Shown: positions 16,233-23,663 of the stretch, piece by piece | Layout of the letters: every line of letters starts with the position of its first letter | Numbering within the stretch: position 1 is the stretch's first letter | Source of the DNA: an uncultured Eubacteriales bacterium | GTDB lineage: Bacteria; Bacillota; Clostridia; Oscillospirales; Butyricicoccaceae | Length of the DNA stretch: 27,833 bases | Direction: 5' to 3' | Assembly (NCBI GenBank): GCA_910586105.1 | Contig: CAJUGU010000046.1 | Span: 1-27,833 of the forward strand | Program-made: the position numbers and the translations under genes | Notes under the pieces: generated by a model | Databases searched by the model: none | The model's input: the letters and a program-made list of their open reading frames with translations, nothing else | What the model was told of the DNA's origin: nothing

Positions 16233-17165
16233 TTACTGTGCCATGGAAGCGACTTCTGCTGCGAAGTCGTCGACCTTCTTCTCAATGCCTTCGCCCTTTT
16301 CAAAGCGGGTGAACTTTACCAGTTTGATCTCACCGCCGAGTTCCTTGGCAACGGCCTTGATATGCTCCTCAACGGTGACCTTATTTTCCTTAACGAACGC
16401 CTGTTGCAAGAGGCAGTTTTCCTCATAATACTTACCGACACGGCCTTCGACCATCTTCGCAAGGATCTGCTCCGGCTTCGGCTTTGCCGCAGTCTTATTT
16501 TCTTCGATCGCCTGTGCCATCAGGATCTCGCGTTCCTTATTGAGCACTTCCGCAGCGACCTCGGACTTATCCATATAGGAAGGACGCATAGCAGCCGCCT
16601 GCATGCCGATATCCTTGCCAAGCTGAAGCACGGTTTCATTCCCCTTCAGGTTGTCGGAAACCGACAGGCCGACCAGTACGCCGATCACGCCGCCCATGTG
16701 GGTATAGGAAACGTTGACCGTGGAATCGTCATAGCGGTCAAACCGGCGGATCTGGATATTTTCACCGATCGTCAGCACCTTCTCCTGAAGCGCGCCTTCC
16801 ACCGTCAGGTCGCCCAGCTTGCACGCCTTCAACGCTTCAACATCCGCCGGGGCGTCCTTCATCACTACGCCTGCCAGATCGGCGACAAACTTCTGGAAAT
16901 CGGCATTCTTCGCAACAAAGTCGGTCTCGGAATTGACCTCAATGATCGCGCCAACGCCGCAGTCTGTGCAAACCGATGCGCAAACGACGCCTTCCGCCGC
17001 GATACGGCCAGCCTTCTTTGCAGCCTTCGCAAGGCCCTTTTCACGCAGCAGTTCGATCGCCTTCTCAAAGTCGCCGTCAGCCTCCTGAAGCGCCTTCTTG
17101 CAGTCCATCATACCTACGTTCGTCTGCTCGCGCAGCTTTTTTACATCAGCAGCAGTAAATGCCAT
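16233..17165 (-). CDS. tsf: Translation elongation factor Ts
   Basis: A 310-residue cytoplasmic protein that recycles EF-Tu by exchanging GDP for GTP. The N-terminal UBA-like domain reads VKKLREQTNVGMMDCKKAL. The family motif TDFVAKN at residues 81-87 contains the Asp-Phe pair that wedges into EF-Tu. Two core subdomains and a C-terminal segment follow, at normal family length. The ATG at 17165 follows GGAGG at about 8 nt. It is second in the rpsB-tsf operon, 136 nt after rpsB. That gap holds GGCGGTC (17206-17212) facing GACCGCC (17261-17267), perhaps a partial attenuator. Residues 62-69 contain three cysteines (VCASVCTDC), where most EF-Ts proteins have none. pyrH does not follow, unlike in many Firmicutes. 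Confidence 0.97.
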   Translation of the reverse strand: MAFTAADVKKLREQTNVGMMDCKKALQEADGDFEKAIELLREKGLAKAAKKAGRIAAEGVVCASVCTDCGVGAIIEVNSETDFVAKNADFQKFVADLAGVVMKDAPADVEALKACKLGDLTVEGALQEKVLTIGENIQIRRFDRYDDSTVNVSYTHMGGVIGVLVGLSVSDNLKGNETVLQLGKDIGMQAAAMRPSYMDKSEVAAEVLNKEREILMAQAIEENKTAAKPKPEQILAKMVEGRVGKYYEENCLLQQAFVKENKVTVEEHIKAVAKELGGEIKLVKFTRFEKGEGIEKKVDDFAAEVASMAQ

Positions 17166-17301
17166 TTTTTCATTCCTCCAATTTCAAATTCAAACGATAG
17201 CCCCTGGCGGTCCGTTGAGCGCGCCAGCAGCTGATACTCATATAAAGAGGGGCAGGGGCCGACCGCCTCTACCCCCTGAAAGTTTCCGGTTCCGGGAAAA
17301 T

Positions 17302-18039
17302 TTATGCTTCCGCAGCCGGTTCCGCCGCTTTTTCTTCCGCAGCGACCTCAAGCTGCTCGCCCTGCTTGCCTTCCAGCACAGCGTTTGCCATGGTCGAAGA
17401 AATGAGCTTGATCGCACGGATCGCGTCGTCATTGCCCGGGATCACATAATCGACTTCGTCCGGATCGCAGTTGGTATCGACGATCGCAACGACCGGGATG
17501 CCGAGCTTCCGAGCTTCCGCGATCGCATTTTTTTCCTTGCGGGGGTCAACGATGAACATCGCGCCCGGCAGCTTCTTCATATCCTTCACGCCGCCCAGAT
17601 ATTTTTCGAGCTTTGCGGTCTCGAGCTGGAGCTTGATGACTTCCTTTTTCGGGAGCAGGTTAAAGGTGCCGTCCTCTTCCATCTTCTTGAGCTGGTTCAG
17701 GCGGGTGATACGGCTGCGCATGGTCTTAAAGTTGGTGAGCATACCGCCGAGCCAACGCGCATTGACATAGAACATGTTGCAGCGCTCGGCCTCTTCCTTG
17801 ATCGCATCCTGCGCCTGCTTCTTGGTGCCGACAAACAGGACTGCTTCGCCTGAAGCCGCGATATCACGGACAAAGAAATAGGCTTCCTCGAGCTTCTTCA
17901 CGGTCTTCGCAAGGTCAATGATATAAATGCCATTGCGCTCGGTGAAGATATAAGTCGCCATTTTCGGGTTCCAGCGGCGGGTCTGGTGGCCAAAATGTAC
18001 GCCGGCCTCCAGCAGCTGCTTCATGGAAATTACTGCCAT
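17302..18039 (-). CDS. rpsB: 30S ribosomal protein S2
   Basis: A 245-residue component of the small ribosomal subunit that binds at the head-body junction and is required for S1 or initiation function. The start MAVISMKQLLEAGVHFGHQ is the conserved S2 N-terminus. WNPKMATYIFTERNGIYIIDL and LPGAMFIVDPRKEKNAIAEA are further signature stretches. An Ala/Glu-rich tail ends the protein. I place the start at 18039 because GAGGAGG lies about 10 nt upstream; an in-frame ATG at 18072 would add eleven residues foreign to the family. It is the first gene of the operon with tsf, driven by a near-consensus promoter at 18187-18215 through a structured leader. Confidence 0.97.
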   Translation of the reverse strand: MAVISMKQLLEAGVHFGHQTRRWNPKMATYIFTERNGIYIIDLAKTVKKLEEAYFFVRDIAASGEAVLFVGTKKQAQDAIKEEAERCNMFYVNARWLGGMLTNFKTMRSRITRLNQLKKMEEDGTFNLLPKKEVIKLQLETAKLEKYLGGVKDMKKLPGAMFIVDPRKEKNAIAEARKLGIPVVAIVDTNCDPDEVDYVIPGNDDAIRAIKLISSTMANAVLEGKQGEQLEVAAEEKAAEPAAEA

Positions 18040-18180
18040 TTTGTTGTTCCTCCTCTGGTTGTTTGCCTCCATCCCGTGTCATCTGTCAGCGGCAACGTGC
18101 GCCAAGCGCCGTCACCGGCCGCCTACATCGCGGGATGTGTGGAATTGAGATGTTTTTGCGCGGTTTGTTAACTTCACGCG
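18040..18180 (-). promoter_or_regulatory. Structured leader of rpsB, candidate autoregulatory site
   Basis: The leader of about 140 nt folds as nested stems. In plus-strand coordinates CATCCCG (18070-18076) pairs with CGGGATG (18131-18137), GCGGC (18089-18093) with GCCGC (18118-18122), and GCGC (18099-18102) with GCGC (18106-18109) over a 3-nt loop. In other bacteria S2 represses its own operon by binding the leader; whether this fold does so is inference. Confidence 0.45.
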
Positions 18181-18186
18181 AAATTC

Positions 18187-18215
18187 ATTATACCAATCCT
18201 ATCCGCCAAAGTCAA
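18187..18215 (-). promoter_or_regulatory. Promoter of rpsB-tsf
   Basis: On the minus strand TTGACT (18210-18215) and TATAAT (18187-18192) are separated by exactly 17 nt. This near-consensus sigma-A promoter suits a ribosomal protein operon. Confidence 0.9.
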
Positions 18216-18290
18216 CCTGTTTTTTCACAGTTTTCTGAGATTTCTTGAACCCGTATCCTACGCTGGAAGAACGCCAGGGCGAACAGCGCG

Positions 18291-18449
18291 GCGGGCGCCG
18301 GGGCGCTGCCCCTGGACCCCGGTCCTGCGCGGACAGCGCCAAAGGGACTTGCCCCTTTGGAATCCCTTTCTCGCCTGCGGGCGGGATCGGTGCAGTCAAA
18401 ATCGGTTATGCGTGTGTCTTCGTCCCGCCAACAGGACGGCGGGACGAAG
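18291..18449. repeat. GC-rich composite palindromic intergenic element, copy 2
   Basis: CCAAAGGG facing CCCTTTGG (18339-18360) is followed by TCGCCTGCGGGCGGGA (18371-18386) and a perfect 12-bp hairpin, 18418-18429 with 18438-18449, around an 8-nt loop. All three parts occur in the same order at 1-160, where extra hairpins separate the first two. The stretch before it (18291-18338, GCGCTGCCCCTGGACCCCGG) is also GC-rich. It lies upstream of rpsB and upstream of the DUF2798-like gene, outside both promoters. Positions 18450-18576 hold nothing I recognise. Confidence 0.55.
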
Positions 18450-18576
18450 CGGCATGATTGGCAAAATTTTCAGAACGTGGGTGTAACCGGTTGAAAAAAC
18501 GCTCGATTGGCGGCCGGACGGAATTGACAGTGGAGACCCCTGCGGGCTGCTCTTACCTGCCGCGCGAAAAAATCGT

Positions 18577-18606
18577 TTGACTTTCCCGGAAAAATTATGG
18601 TATACT
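18577..18606 (+). promoter_or_regulatory. Promoter of the DUF2798-like gene
   Basis: TTGACT (18577-18582) and TATACT (18601-18606) with an 18-nt spacer. A leader of about 150 nt follows. It holds GGTT-TCGG-AACC and an AACACA/TGTGTT pair (near 18682-18735) followed by a T run, which might act as a leaky attenuator. Confidence 0.75.
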
Positions 18607-18762
18607 ACTATAGCAATTCAATAAGGGCATACATGATGACACAGGTAGTGCGTTGCACGTAAAGCTGATTACGGAACATGGAACACATCGCAAACGGTTT
18701 CGGAACCAGCAATTCGCGGGGCGGCCTGTGTTTTTTTGTGTGCGTCAAGGAGGATAATTTTT

Positions 18763-19365
18763 ATGCCGAAAAATCAATTTCAAAGGATGGCCTTCGCCTT
18801 CCTGACCGTTTTGGTAACGGTTCACGCGTATGTATTTTACAGCCTGTATGTGGTCAACGGTTCCACGCTGATGCAGGTCACCGGCGCGGATTCCGTAATC
18901 CATGCGCTGAATGCGCAGGGCGGCGTTTACATGTTCGGCCGGATGCTGCCGATCTGGGCGATTGTCCTGATCGAATTCCTGTTTGCATTCGGGCTGGAAT
19001 GCGTCATGGGAAGCCCCTGCTCCTTTAAGCTTGCCTGCCGGAATTTTGATCCGGGCAAGACCCATCCGGTGCTGTTCGAGACAGCGATTATCTGCGCAAC
19101 CGTAGGGCTGATGTGCCCGGCTATGAGCTTCCTTGCGGCCTGGTTTTATTATCCCTACTACGCGGGCTTCAATCTGGTCACCCTGCTGGCGAACTGGCTC
19201 AAACTCGTGTGCTTCAACCTCCCGTTTGCGTATCTCAGCCAGCTGTTCTTTATCCAGCCGCTGATCCGGACCGTGTTTAAGCTGCTGTTCCGGAACAACG
19301 AAGAAGCGGAGGGCGCCGCCGTGCCTGCGAACGGCCATGCCGGGGATGTGCCCGCCAGCGCGTAA
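18763..19365 (+). CDS. DUF2798-like integral membrane protein
   Basis: A 200-residue membrane protein that begins MPKNQFQRMAFAFLTVLVTVHAYVFYSLY, the usual opening of DUF2798-type proteins from Firmicutes, and appears to contain two copies of the two-helix unit (about residues 8-90 and 95-180). A polar tail follows (NNEEAEGAAVPANGHAG). The start is fixed by AAGGAGG about 8 nt before the ATG at 18763. No enzymatic motif is visible, and the family has no established function. The gene has its own promoter and terminator, so it is a single-gene unit between the ribosomal operon and the repair genes. Family assignment is from recalled N-terminal resemblance and is moderately sure. Confidence 0.7.
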   Translation: MPKNQFQRMAFAFLTVLVTVHAYVFYSLYVVNGSTLMQVTGADSVIHALNAQGGVYMFGRMLPIWAIVLIEFLFAFGLECVMGSPCSFKLACRNFDPGKTHPVLFETAIICATVGLMCPAMSFLAAWFYYPYYAGFNLVTLLANWLKLVCFNLPFAYLSQLFFIQPLIRTVFKLLFRNNEEAEGAAVPANGHAGDVPASA

Positions 19366-19400
19366 AGCGCTCCGGGCCGGTTTCGGAAACCGGACAACAA

Positions 19401-19437
19401 AAAACGCCAATGCGCCGAAACTGCGCGTTGGCGTTTT
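19401..19437 (+). terminator. Terminator of the DUF2798-like gene
   Basis: AAAACGCCAATGCGC (19401-19415) pairs with GCGCGTTGGCGTTTT (19423-19437), with one G-U pair and a 7-nt loop, followed by a further T. It starts 35 nt after the stop codon. An A run on its left side would let it work on the minus strand too. Confidence 0.9.
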
Positions 19438-19492
19438 TGCTATGGCGCAGTCAACGCCGACCCCCGGGAGCCTTGCCGACGCAAGCTGTTCC

Positions 19493-19521
19493 TTGACGCG
19501 ATACCCGCGGCGTGGTATCCT
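19493..19521 (+). promoter_or_regulatory. Promoter of the pentapeptide-repeat gene
   Basis: TTGACG (19493-19498) and TATCCT (19516-19521) with a 17-nt spacer, about 45 nt upstream of the GTG start. With only 34 nt between the pentapeptide gene and addB, it may also drive addBA. Confidence 0.7.
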
Positions 19522-19567
19522 TGAAGGGAAGCATTTCAGGATTTCATCACACGGGAGGATCGGGACA

Positions 19568-20245
19568 GTGGCAGGAAAAACATGGAAACCGGAGGTTGTA
19601 CAGGCCCGCATACAGGCGGGCGATCTGGGCGCAGTGCGGGAGCAGTTTTGCGAGGGCGAATCGGAATTTGAAGATTACGAATTCACCGGCGGCGAGATCG
19701 AAGCCGAAGACCTGTACGGATCGACCTTCACCCGCTGCATATTCCGGCGCTGCCGATTTGCCCGTGCGGAGCTGGGGCAAAGCAGCTTTATCGACTCGGT
19801 CTTCGAGGGCTGCGACTTTTCAAACGCCGGCCTCGAAGAAAGCCTTTGGCGGCGCTGCGAACTGACCGACTGCCGCATGGTCGGCGCACGGTTCGGAGCG
19901 TCCAGGTTCCGTCAGGTGCGGCTGAAAAACTGTACGGCGGAATTTGCAGGCTTTGACCGGGCGTCCTTCCAGAGCGTCCGCTTTGAAGCGTGCAAGTTTG
20001 GAGAAGCCTGGCTTCGCTCCTGCAAATGCAAGGAAGTCGAAGCGGCAGGATGCAGCTTTTTCAAAACGAATTTTTATCAGACCCCGCTGGCCGGGCTGGA
20101 TTTCACGACTTCCGAGATTGGGGGCTGGACGCTTTCCGAGACCGCGCCCGAACTGCGCGGAGCCATTGTTTCACCGATCCAGGCGGTAGAGCTGGCGGAA
20201 CGTCTTGGCCTGATCGTAAAAACGACTGAAGACCGGGATCTATAA
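19568..20245 (+). CDS. Pentapeptide-repeat protein of Qnr/MfpA size
   Basis: A 225-residue protein made mostly of pentapeptide repeats with Phe or Leu at the centre (DLYGSTF, CIFRRCRFARAEL, SVFEGCDFSNAGL, ARFGASRF), which stack into a right-handed quadrilateral beta-helix. The end, RGAIVSPIQAVELAERLGLIV, forms the C-terminal cap helix found in many such proteins. The GTG start at 19568 is preferred because GGGAGG lies about 9 nt upstream; the frame is open further upstream but overlaps the preceding gene. Length and repeat style are close to Qnr and MfpA, which mimic DNA and bind gyrase, but most pentapeptide proteins have unknown targets. It lies 34 nt upstream of addB on the same strand and may be cotranscribed with addBA. 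It contains many cysteines in repeat positions. Confidence 0.85.
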   Translation: MAGKTWKPEVVQARIQAGDLGAVREQFCEGESEFEDYEFTGGEIEAEDLYGSTFTRCIFRRCRFARAELGQSSFIDSVFEGCDFSNAGLEESLWRRCELTDCRMVGARFGASRFRQVRLKNCTAEFAGFDRASFQSVRFEACKFGEAWLRSCKCKEVEAAGCSFFKTNFYQTPLAGLDFTTSEIGGWTLSETAPELRGAIVSPIQAVELAERLGLIVKTTEDRDL

Positions 20246-20279
20246 TTAAAGATACCAGAATCCGGATACAGGAGGCATT

Positions 20280-23200
20280 ATGAGGATATTGATCGGCCGC
20301 GCAGCGAGCGGCAAGACGGGGCGTATCCTGTCCGAGCTGGCGGAGGCCTGCGAAAAACCGGGGCGTCAGCTGTTGATCGTCCCGGAACTGTTTTCCCATG
20401 AATATGAGCGCCGCCTTGCCCGGGCGACGGACAACCACGGCGCGCGGACGGCGGAGGTGCTGTCCTTCACCCGGCTGGCCGTGCGCGTATTCGCCGAAGC
20501 GGGCGGCCTTGCCGAACAGGTACTGACCCCTGCGGGGCGGCTGCTGACGCTGCGTGAAGCAATCCGCCGCGTGCGCGTCAGCCTCGACCACTGCGCCGGG
20601 GCGCTCGACCAGCCCGAGCTGCTGCGCGAGGTGCTTTCGATCGTGGACGAGCTGAAAACCTGCCGGATCGCGCCGGACGACCTGTTCCGCGCCTCTGCGG
20701 AAGGCCGGGAGGAATCCCCGGCGCTGTCGGCAAAATTGCAGGAGATCGCCGTTGTATACGCGGCATACGACCGCCTGTGCGAGGAAACGCTCCCCGACCC
20801 GCGCGATCGGCTGACCTTGCTGGCCGACCGCCTGCCCGAAAGCGGCATCCTGCGGGACGCACAGGTCTATATCGACTGCTTCGCATCGTTCACCCCGCAG
20901 GAGCTGGACGTAATCCGCGTGATGCTGGAAAGCGGCGTCGACCTGACGGTTTCCGTCCTCTGCGACCTGTCGGAACCGGAGGTGTTCGTTTCCGGCTGCA
21001 AAACGGTAAAGCGCCTGCGCAAGATGGCGATGCGCCGCGGGCTACCTTGCGAGGTGATCGACTGTGGCGCGCCGAAGTGTGAAAAACCGCTTGGTTTGGC
21101 GGTGCTCGAGCGCGAAGCGCTGCTTCCGGTACGGGAAAGCCATCCGTCGGACGGGCAAAGCGTGCAGATCTTTGAAGCGGCGTCGCCCTATGAGGAATGC
21201 GAGCATGCCGCCGCCTTCATCCGCCGGACGGTGCGGGAGACCGGCGCGCGCTGGCGCGATTTTGCCGTCGCCGCACGGTCGATGGACGGCTACGCCGCGC
21301 CGCTGCAAATGGCGATGGCGCGCTACGATATCCCGATTTTTCTGGCCGAAAAGGCGGACCTGCTCGCCAAGCCCGCGCTGGCGCTGGTGACCGGCGCGCT
21401 GTCGGCCTGCGCGGAGTTCTGGCGGTATGAAGACCTGTTTGCCTGCCTGAAAACCGGCCTTTGCGGGCTGGATATGGACGAAGTCGACCGGCTGGAAAAC
21501 TACGTGCTGACCTGGCGCATCCGGGGCGGGGCATGGGAACGCGACTGGACCGGTCACCCAGCCGGTTACGGTATCCCCTTTGACGAAGCGTCGCAGGCGG
21601 AGCTGGAAAGCCTGAACGCGCTGCGCGCCCGTGCAATCGCGCCGTTCGCTTCGCTGCGCGCCGCGCTGAAGGAGGCCGAAACGGCTGGCGGCTGCGTCAA
21701 GGCGCTGTACGCCTTTTTGGAGGAAATGGGCGTGCCGCAGGCGTTGGAAGAACGCGCCGCGCGCCACGAAGCCGCTGGACGGCTCCAGCTGGCGGAGGAA
21801 TACCGGCAGCTGTGGGAAATTTTGCTGTCGGCGCTCGAACAGGTTTACTGGACGGCGGCGGAGCGGCCCATGCGGGGCGGCGAATTCGCGCAGCTGCTGC
21901 CGCTGGTGCTCGGCGAATACGACGTGGGCACGATCCCGGTCTCACTCGACCGGGTCGGCTGCGGCGAGATCGACCGCGTCTGCACCGGCGTCAGCGTACC
22001 CTACCTGATCCTGTTGGGGGCAAACGACGGGCTGCTCCCGCAAACGCCGTCTTCGCGCGGGCTGCTGAGCGACGCCGACCGGGAGACCCTGGACGGGCTG
22101 GGGGTCGAGCTTTCGGCCTCCGGCGCCGAACGCCTGCTGATGGAGCAGGAAACGCTGTATCACGCGTTATCATGCCCCCGCGTCCGGCTGCTCGTGAGCT
22201 ACGCCGCCCATGACGCAGGCGGCAAGGAAGCGCGGCCTTCCTATCTGGTCGGCACGATCCGGCGGCTGCTGGAAGGCGTCCCCTTCGGCTGCGGGCAGGC
22301 GTTCGAAGACCGGCTGGAAGCCGAACGTCCCGCGCTTGAGCTGGCCGCGTCCTATTTCTGCGGGAACCGAGAACCGGAGGTTATGGCGGCGTATCAAAAA
22401 TACCGCGAAGACCCGCGCCTGCTGGCGGCGCACAACGGGCGGCTGACGCGCGGCCCGCTGACCGACCCGCACACGATCGACGGGCTGTATGGAAGGTCGG
22501 TCAACCTGACCGCGTCGCGCGTCGACCAGTTCTATTCCTGCCGGTTTGCCTTCTTCATGCAGTACGGCCTGCGGGCCAGACCGCGGAAGGAAGCACGGTT
22601 CGCCGCGCCTGAGACCGGCACCTTTATCCATTATGTGCTCGAAAACTGCCTCAAGCTGCTCGGTGAACAGGAGGGCGGCGCGGGCGCGGCGGATGAAAAG
22701 GCCGTGCGCGCCGCGCTGCGGAAGGTCGTGCAGCAATACATCGACGAGGAGCTTGGCGGGCTGGCGGATAAAAGCGCCCGCTTCCGTTACCTGTTCAACC
22801 GGCTGATCGCCTCAATGGACGAAGTCCTGAACAGCGTGCTCGACGAGCTGCGCAGCTCGGACTTCGAGCCGATCGATTATGAATTGGGTTTTTCCCGGTC
22901 GGGCGACCTGCCCCCGGTCATTGCAAAGGAAAACGGCGTGGAGGTCACGCTTTCCGGCAAGGTCGACCGTGTCGACGGCTACATCAGAAACGGCCGCCTG
23001 TATGTGCGCGTGATGGATTATAAGAGCGGCAAAAAGTCGTTTTCCCTGTCCGACATCTGGTACGGGCTGAACATGCAGCTCATCATTTACCTGCACGCGC
23101 TGCGGGAAAAGGGGCTGCGGCGGTATCAGGCGCGGCTGGAAGAAGCCCTGAACGAGATCGTCCCGGCGGGCGTGCTGTATGTCCCGGCGCGGGACGAGCT

Positions 23201-23663
23201 GCCCGACGCCCCGCGCGCCACGACTGCGGAGGAGCTTGACCAGCTGCGCGCCAAATCGCTGCGCCGTTCGGGGCTGCTGAGCGACGACATGGACGTGCTC
23301 GAAGCGATGGAGCACGGGCTGGCCGGGCAGGCGAAATTCATTCCGGTAACGGTGAAGCTGCCGAAAAAGAGCGAGGAGCCGCCGACGCTGGGGAGCCGTT
23401 CCTCGGTCGTCGGGCTGGCGAAGTTCGGGCGTCTGGCGCGTTATACGCAAAAAAAGCTGCTGGAAATGGGGCAGGAGCTGCGGCGCGGTTCGTGCGTCGC
23501 CGACCCCTACCGGCACGGGCAAAAGGACTTTTGCGAATGGTGCGAGTTCCGCGCGGCGTGCCGCTTTGACGAAAGCGCAGGCGATAAAAAGCGGAGCCTG
23601 CGCACGGTGAAGGACGAAGAATTCTGGGAGCAGATCGGAGGCGGAACGGATGTGGACGAATGA
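20280..23663 (+). CDS. addB: ATP-dependent helicase/nuclease AddAB, subunit B
   Basis: A 1127-residue subunit of the AddAB enzyme, which resects double-strand breaks for RecA-dependent repair. A Walker A-like GRAASGKT lies at residues 6-13. Helicase-like domains that scan for the Chi sequence fill the middle. A RecB-type nuclease domain at the C-terminus has VMDYKSGKK and GLNMQLIIYLHAL. The four cysteines that hold the 4Fe-4S cluster are all present, Cys754 and then Cys1085, Cys1088 and Cys1094 in the C-x2-C-x5-C pattern known from Bacillus AddB. The ATG at 20280 follows AGGAGG. Its 3' end overlaps addA by 14 nt, so translation is coupled. Length is normal for Firmicutes. Confidence 0.96.
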   Translation: MRILIGRAASGKTGRILSELAEACEKPGRQLLIVPELFSHEYERRLARATDNHGARTAEVLSFTRLAVRVFAEAGGLAEQVLTPAGRLLTLREAIRRVRVSLDHCAGALDQPELLREVLSIVDELKTCRIAPDDLFRASAEGREESPALSAKLQEIAVVYAAYDRLCEETLPDPRDRLTLLADRLPESGILRDAQVYIDCFASFTPQELDVIRVMLESGVDLTVSVLCDLSEPEVFVSGCKTVKRLRKMAMRRGLPCEVIDCGAPKCEKPLGLAVLEREALLPVRESHPSDGQSVQIFEAASPYEECEHAAAFIRRTVRETGARWRDFAVAARSMDGYAAPLQMAMARYDIPIFLAEKADLLAKPALALVTGALSACAEFWRYEDLFACLKTGLCGLDMDEVDRLENYVLTWRIRGGAWERDWTGHPAGYGIPFDEASQAELESLNALRARAIAPFASLRAALKEAETAGGCVKALYAFLEEMGVPQALEERAARHEAAGRLQLAEEYRQLWEILLSALEQVYWTAAERPMRGGEFAQLLPLVLGEYDVGTIPVSLDRVGCGEIDRVCTGVSVPYLILLGANDGLLPQTPSSRGLLSDADRETLDGLGVELSASGAERLLMEQETLYHALSCPRVRLLVSYAAHDAGGKEARPSYLVGTIRRLLEGVPFGCGQAFEDRLEAERPALELAASYFCGNREPEVMAAYQKYREDPRLLAAHNGRLTRGPLTDPHTIDGLYGRSVNLTASRVDQFYSCRFAFFMQYGLRARPRKEARFAAPETGTFIHYVLENCLKLLGEQEGGAGAADEKAVRAALRKVVQQYIDEELGGLADKSARFRYLFNRLIASMDEVLNSVLDELRSSDFEPIDYELGFSRSGDLPPVIAKENGVEVTLSGKVDRVDGYIRNGRLYVRVMDYKSGKKSFSLSDIWYGLNMQLIIYLHALREKGLRRYQARLEEALNEIVPAGVLYVPARDELPDAPRATTAEELDQLRAKSLRRSGLLSDDMDVLEAMEHGLAGQAKFIPVTVKLPKKSEEPPTLGSRSSVVGLAKFGRLARYTQKKLLEMGQELRRGSCVADPYRHGQKDFCEWCEFRAACRFDESAGDKKRSLRTVKDEEFWEQIGGGTDVDE

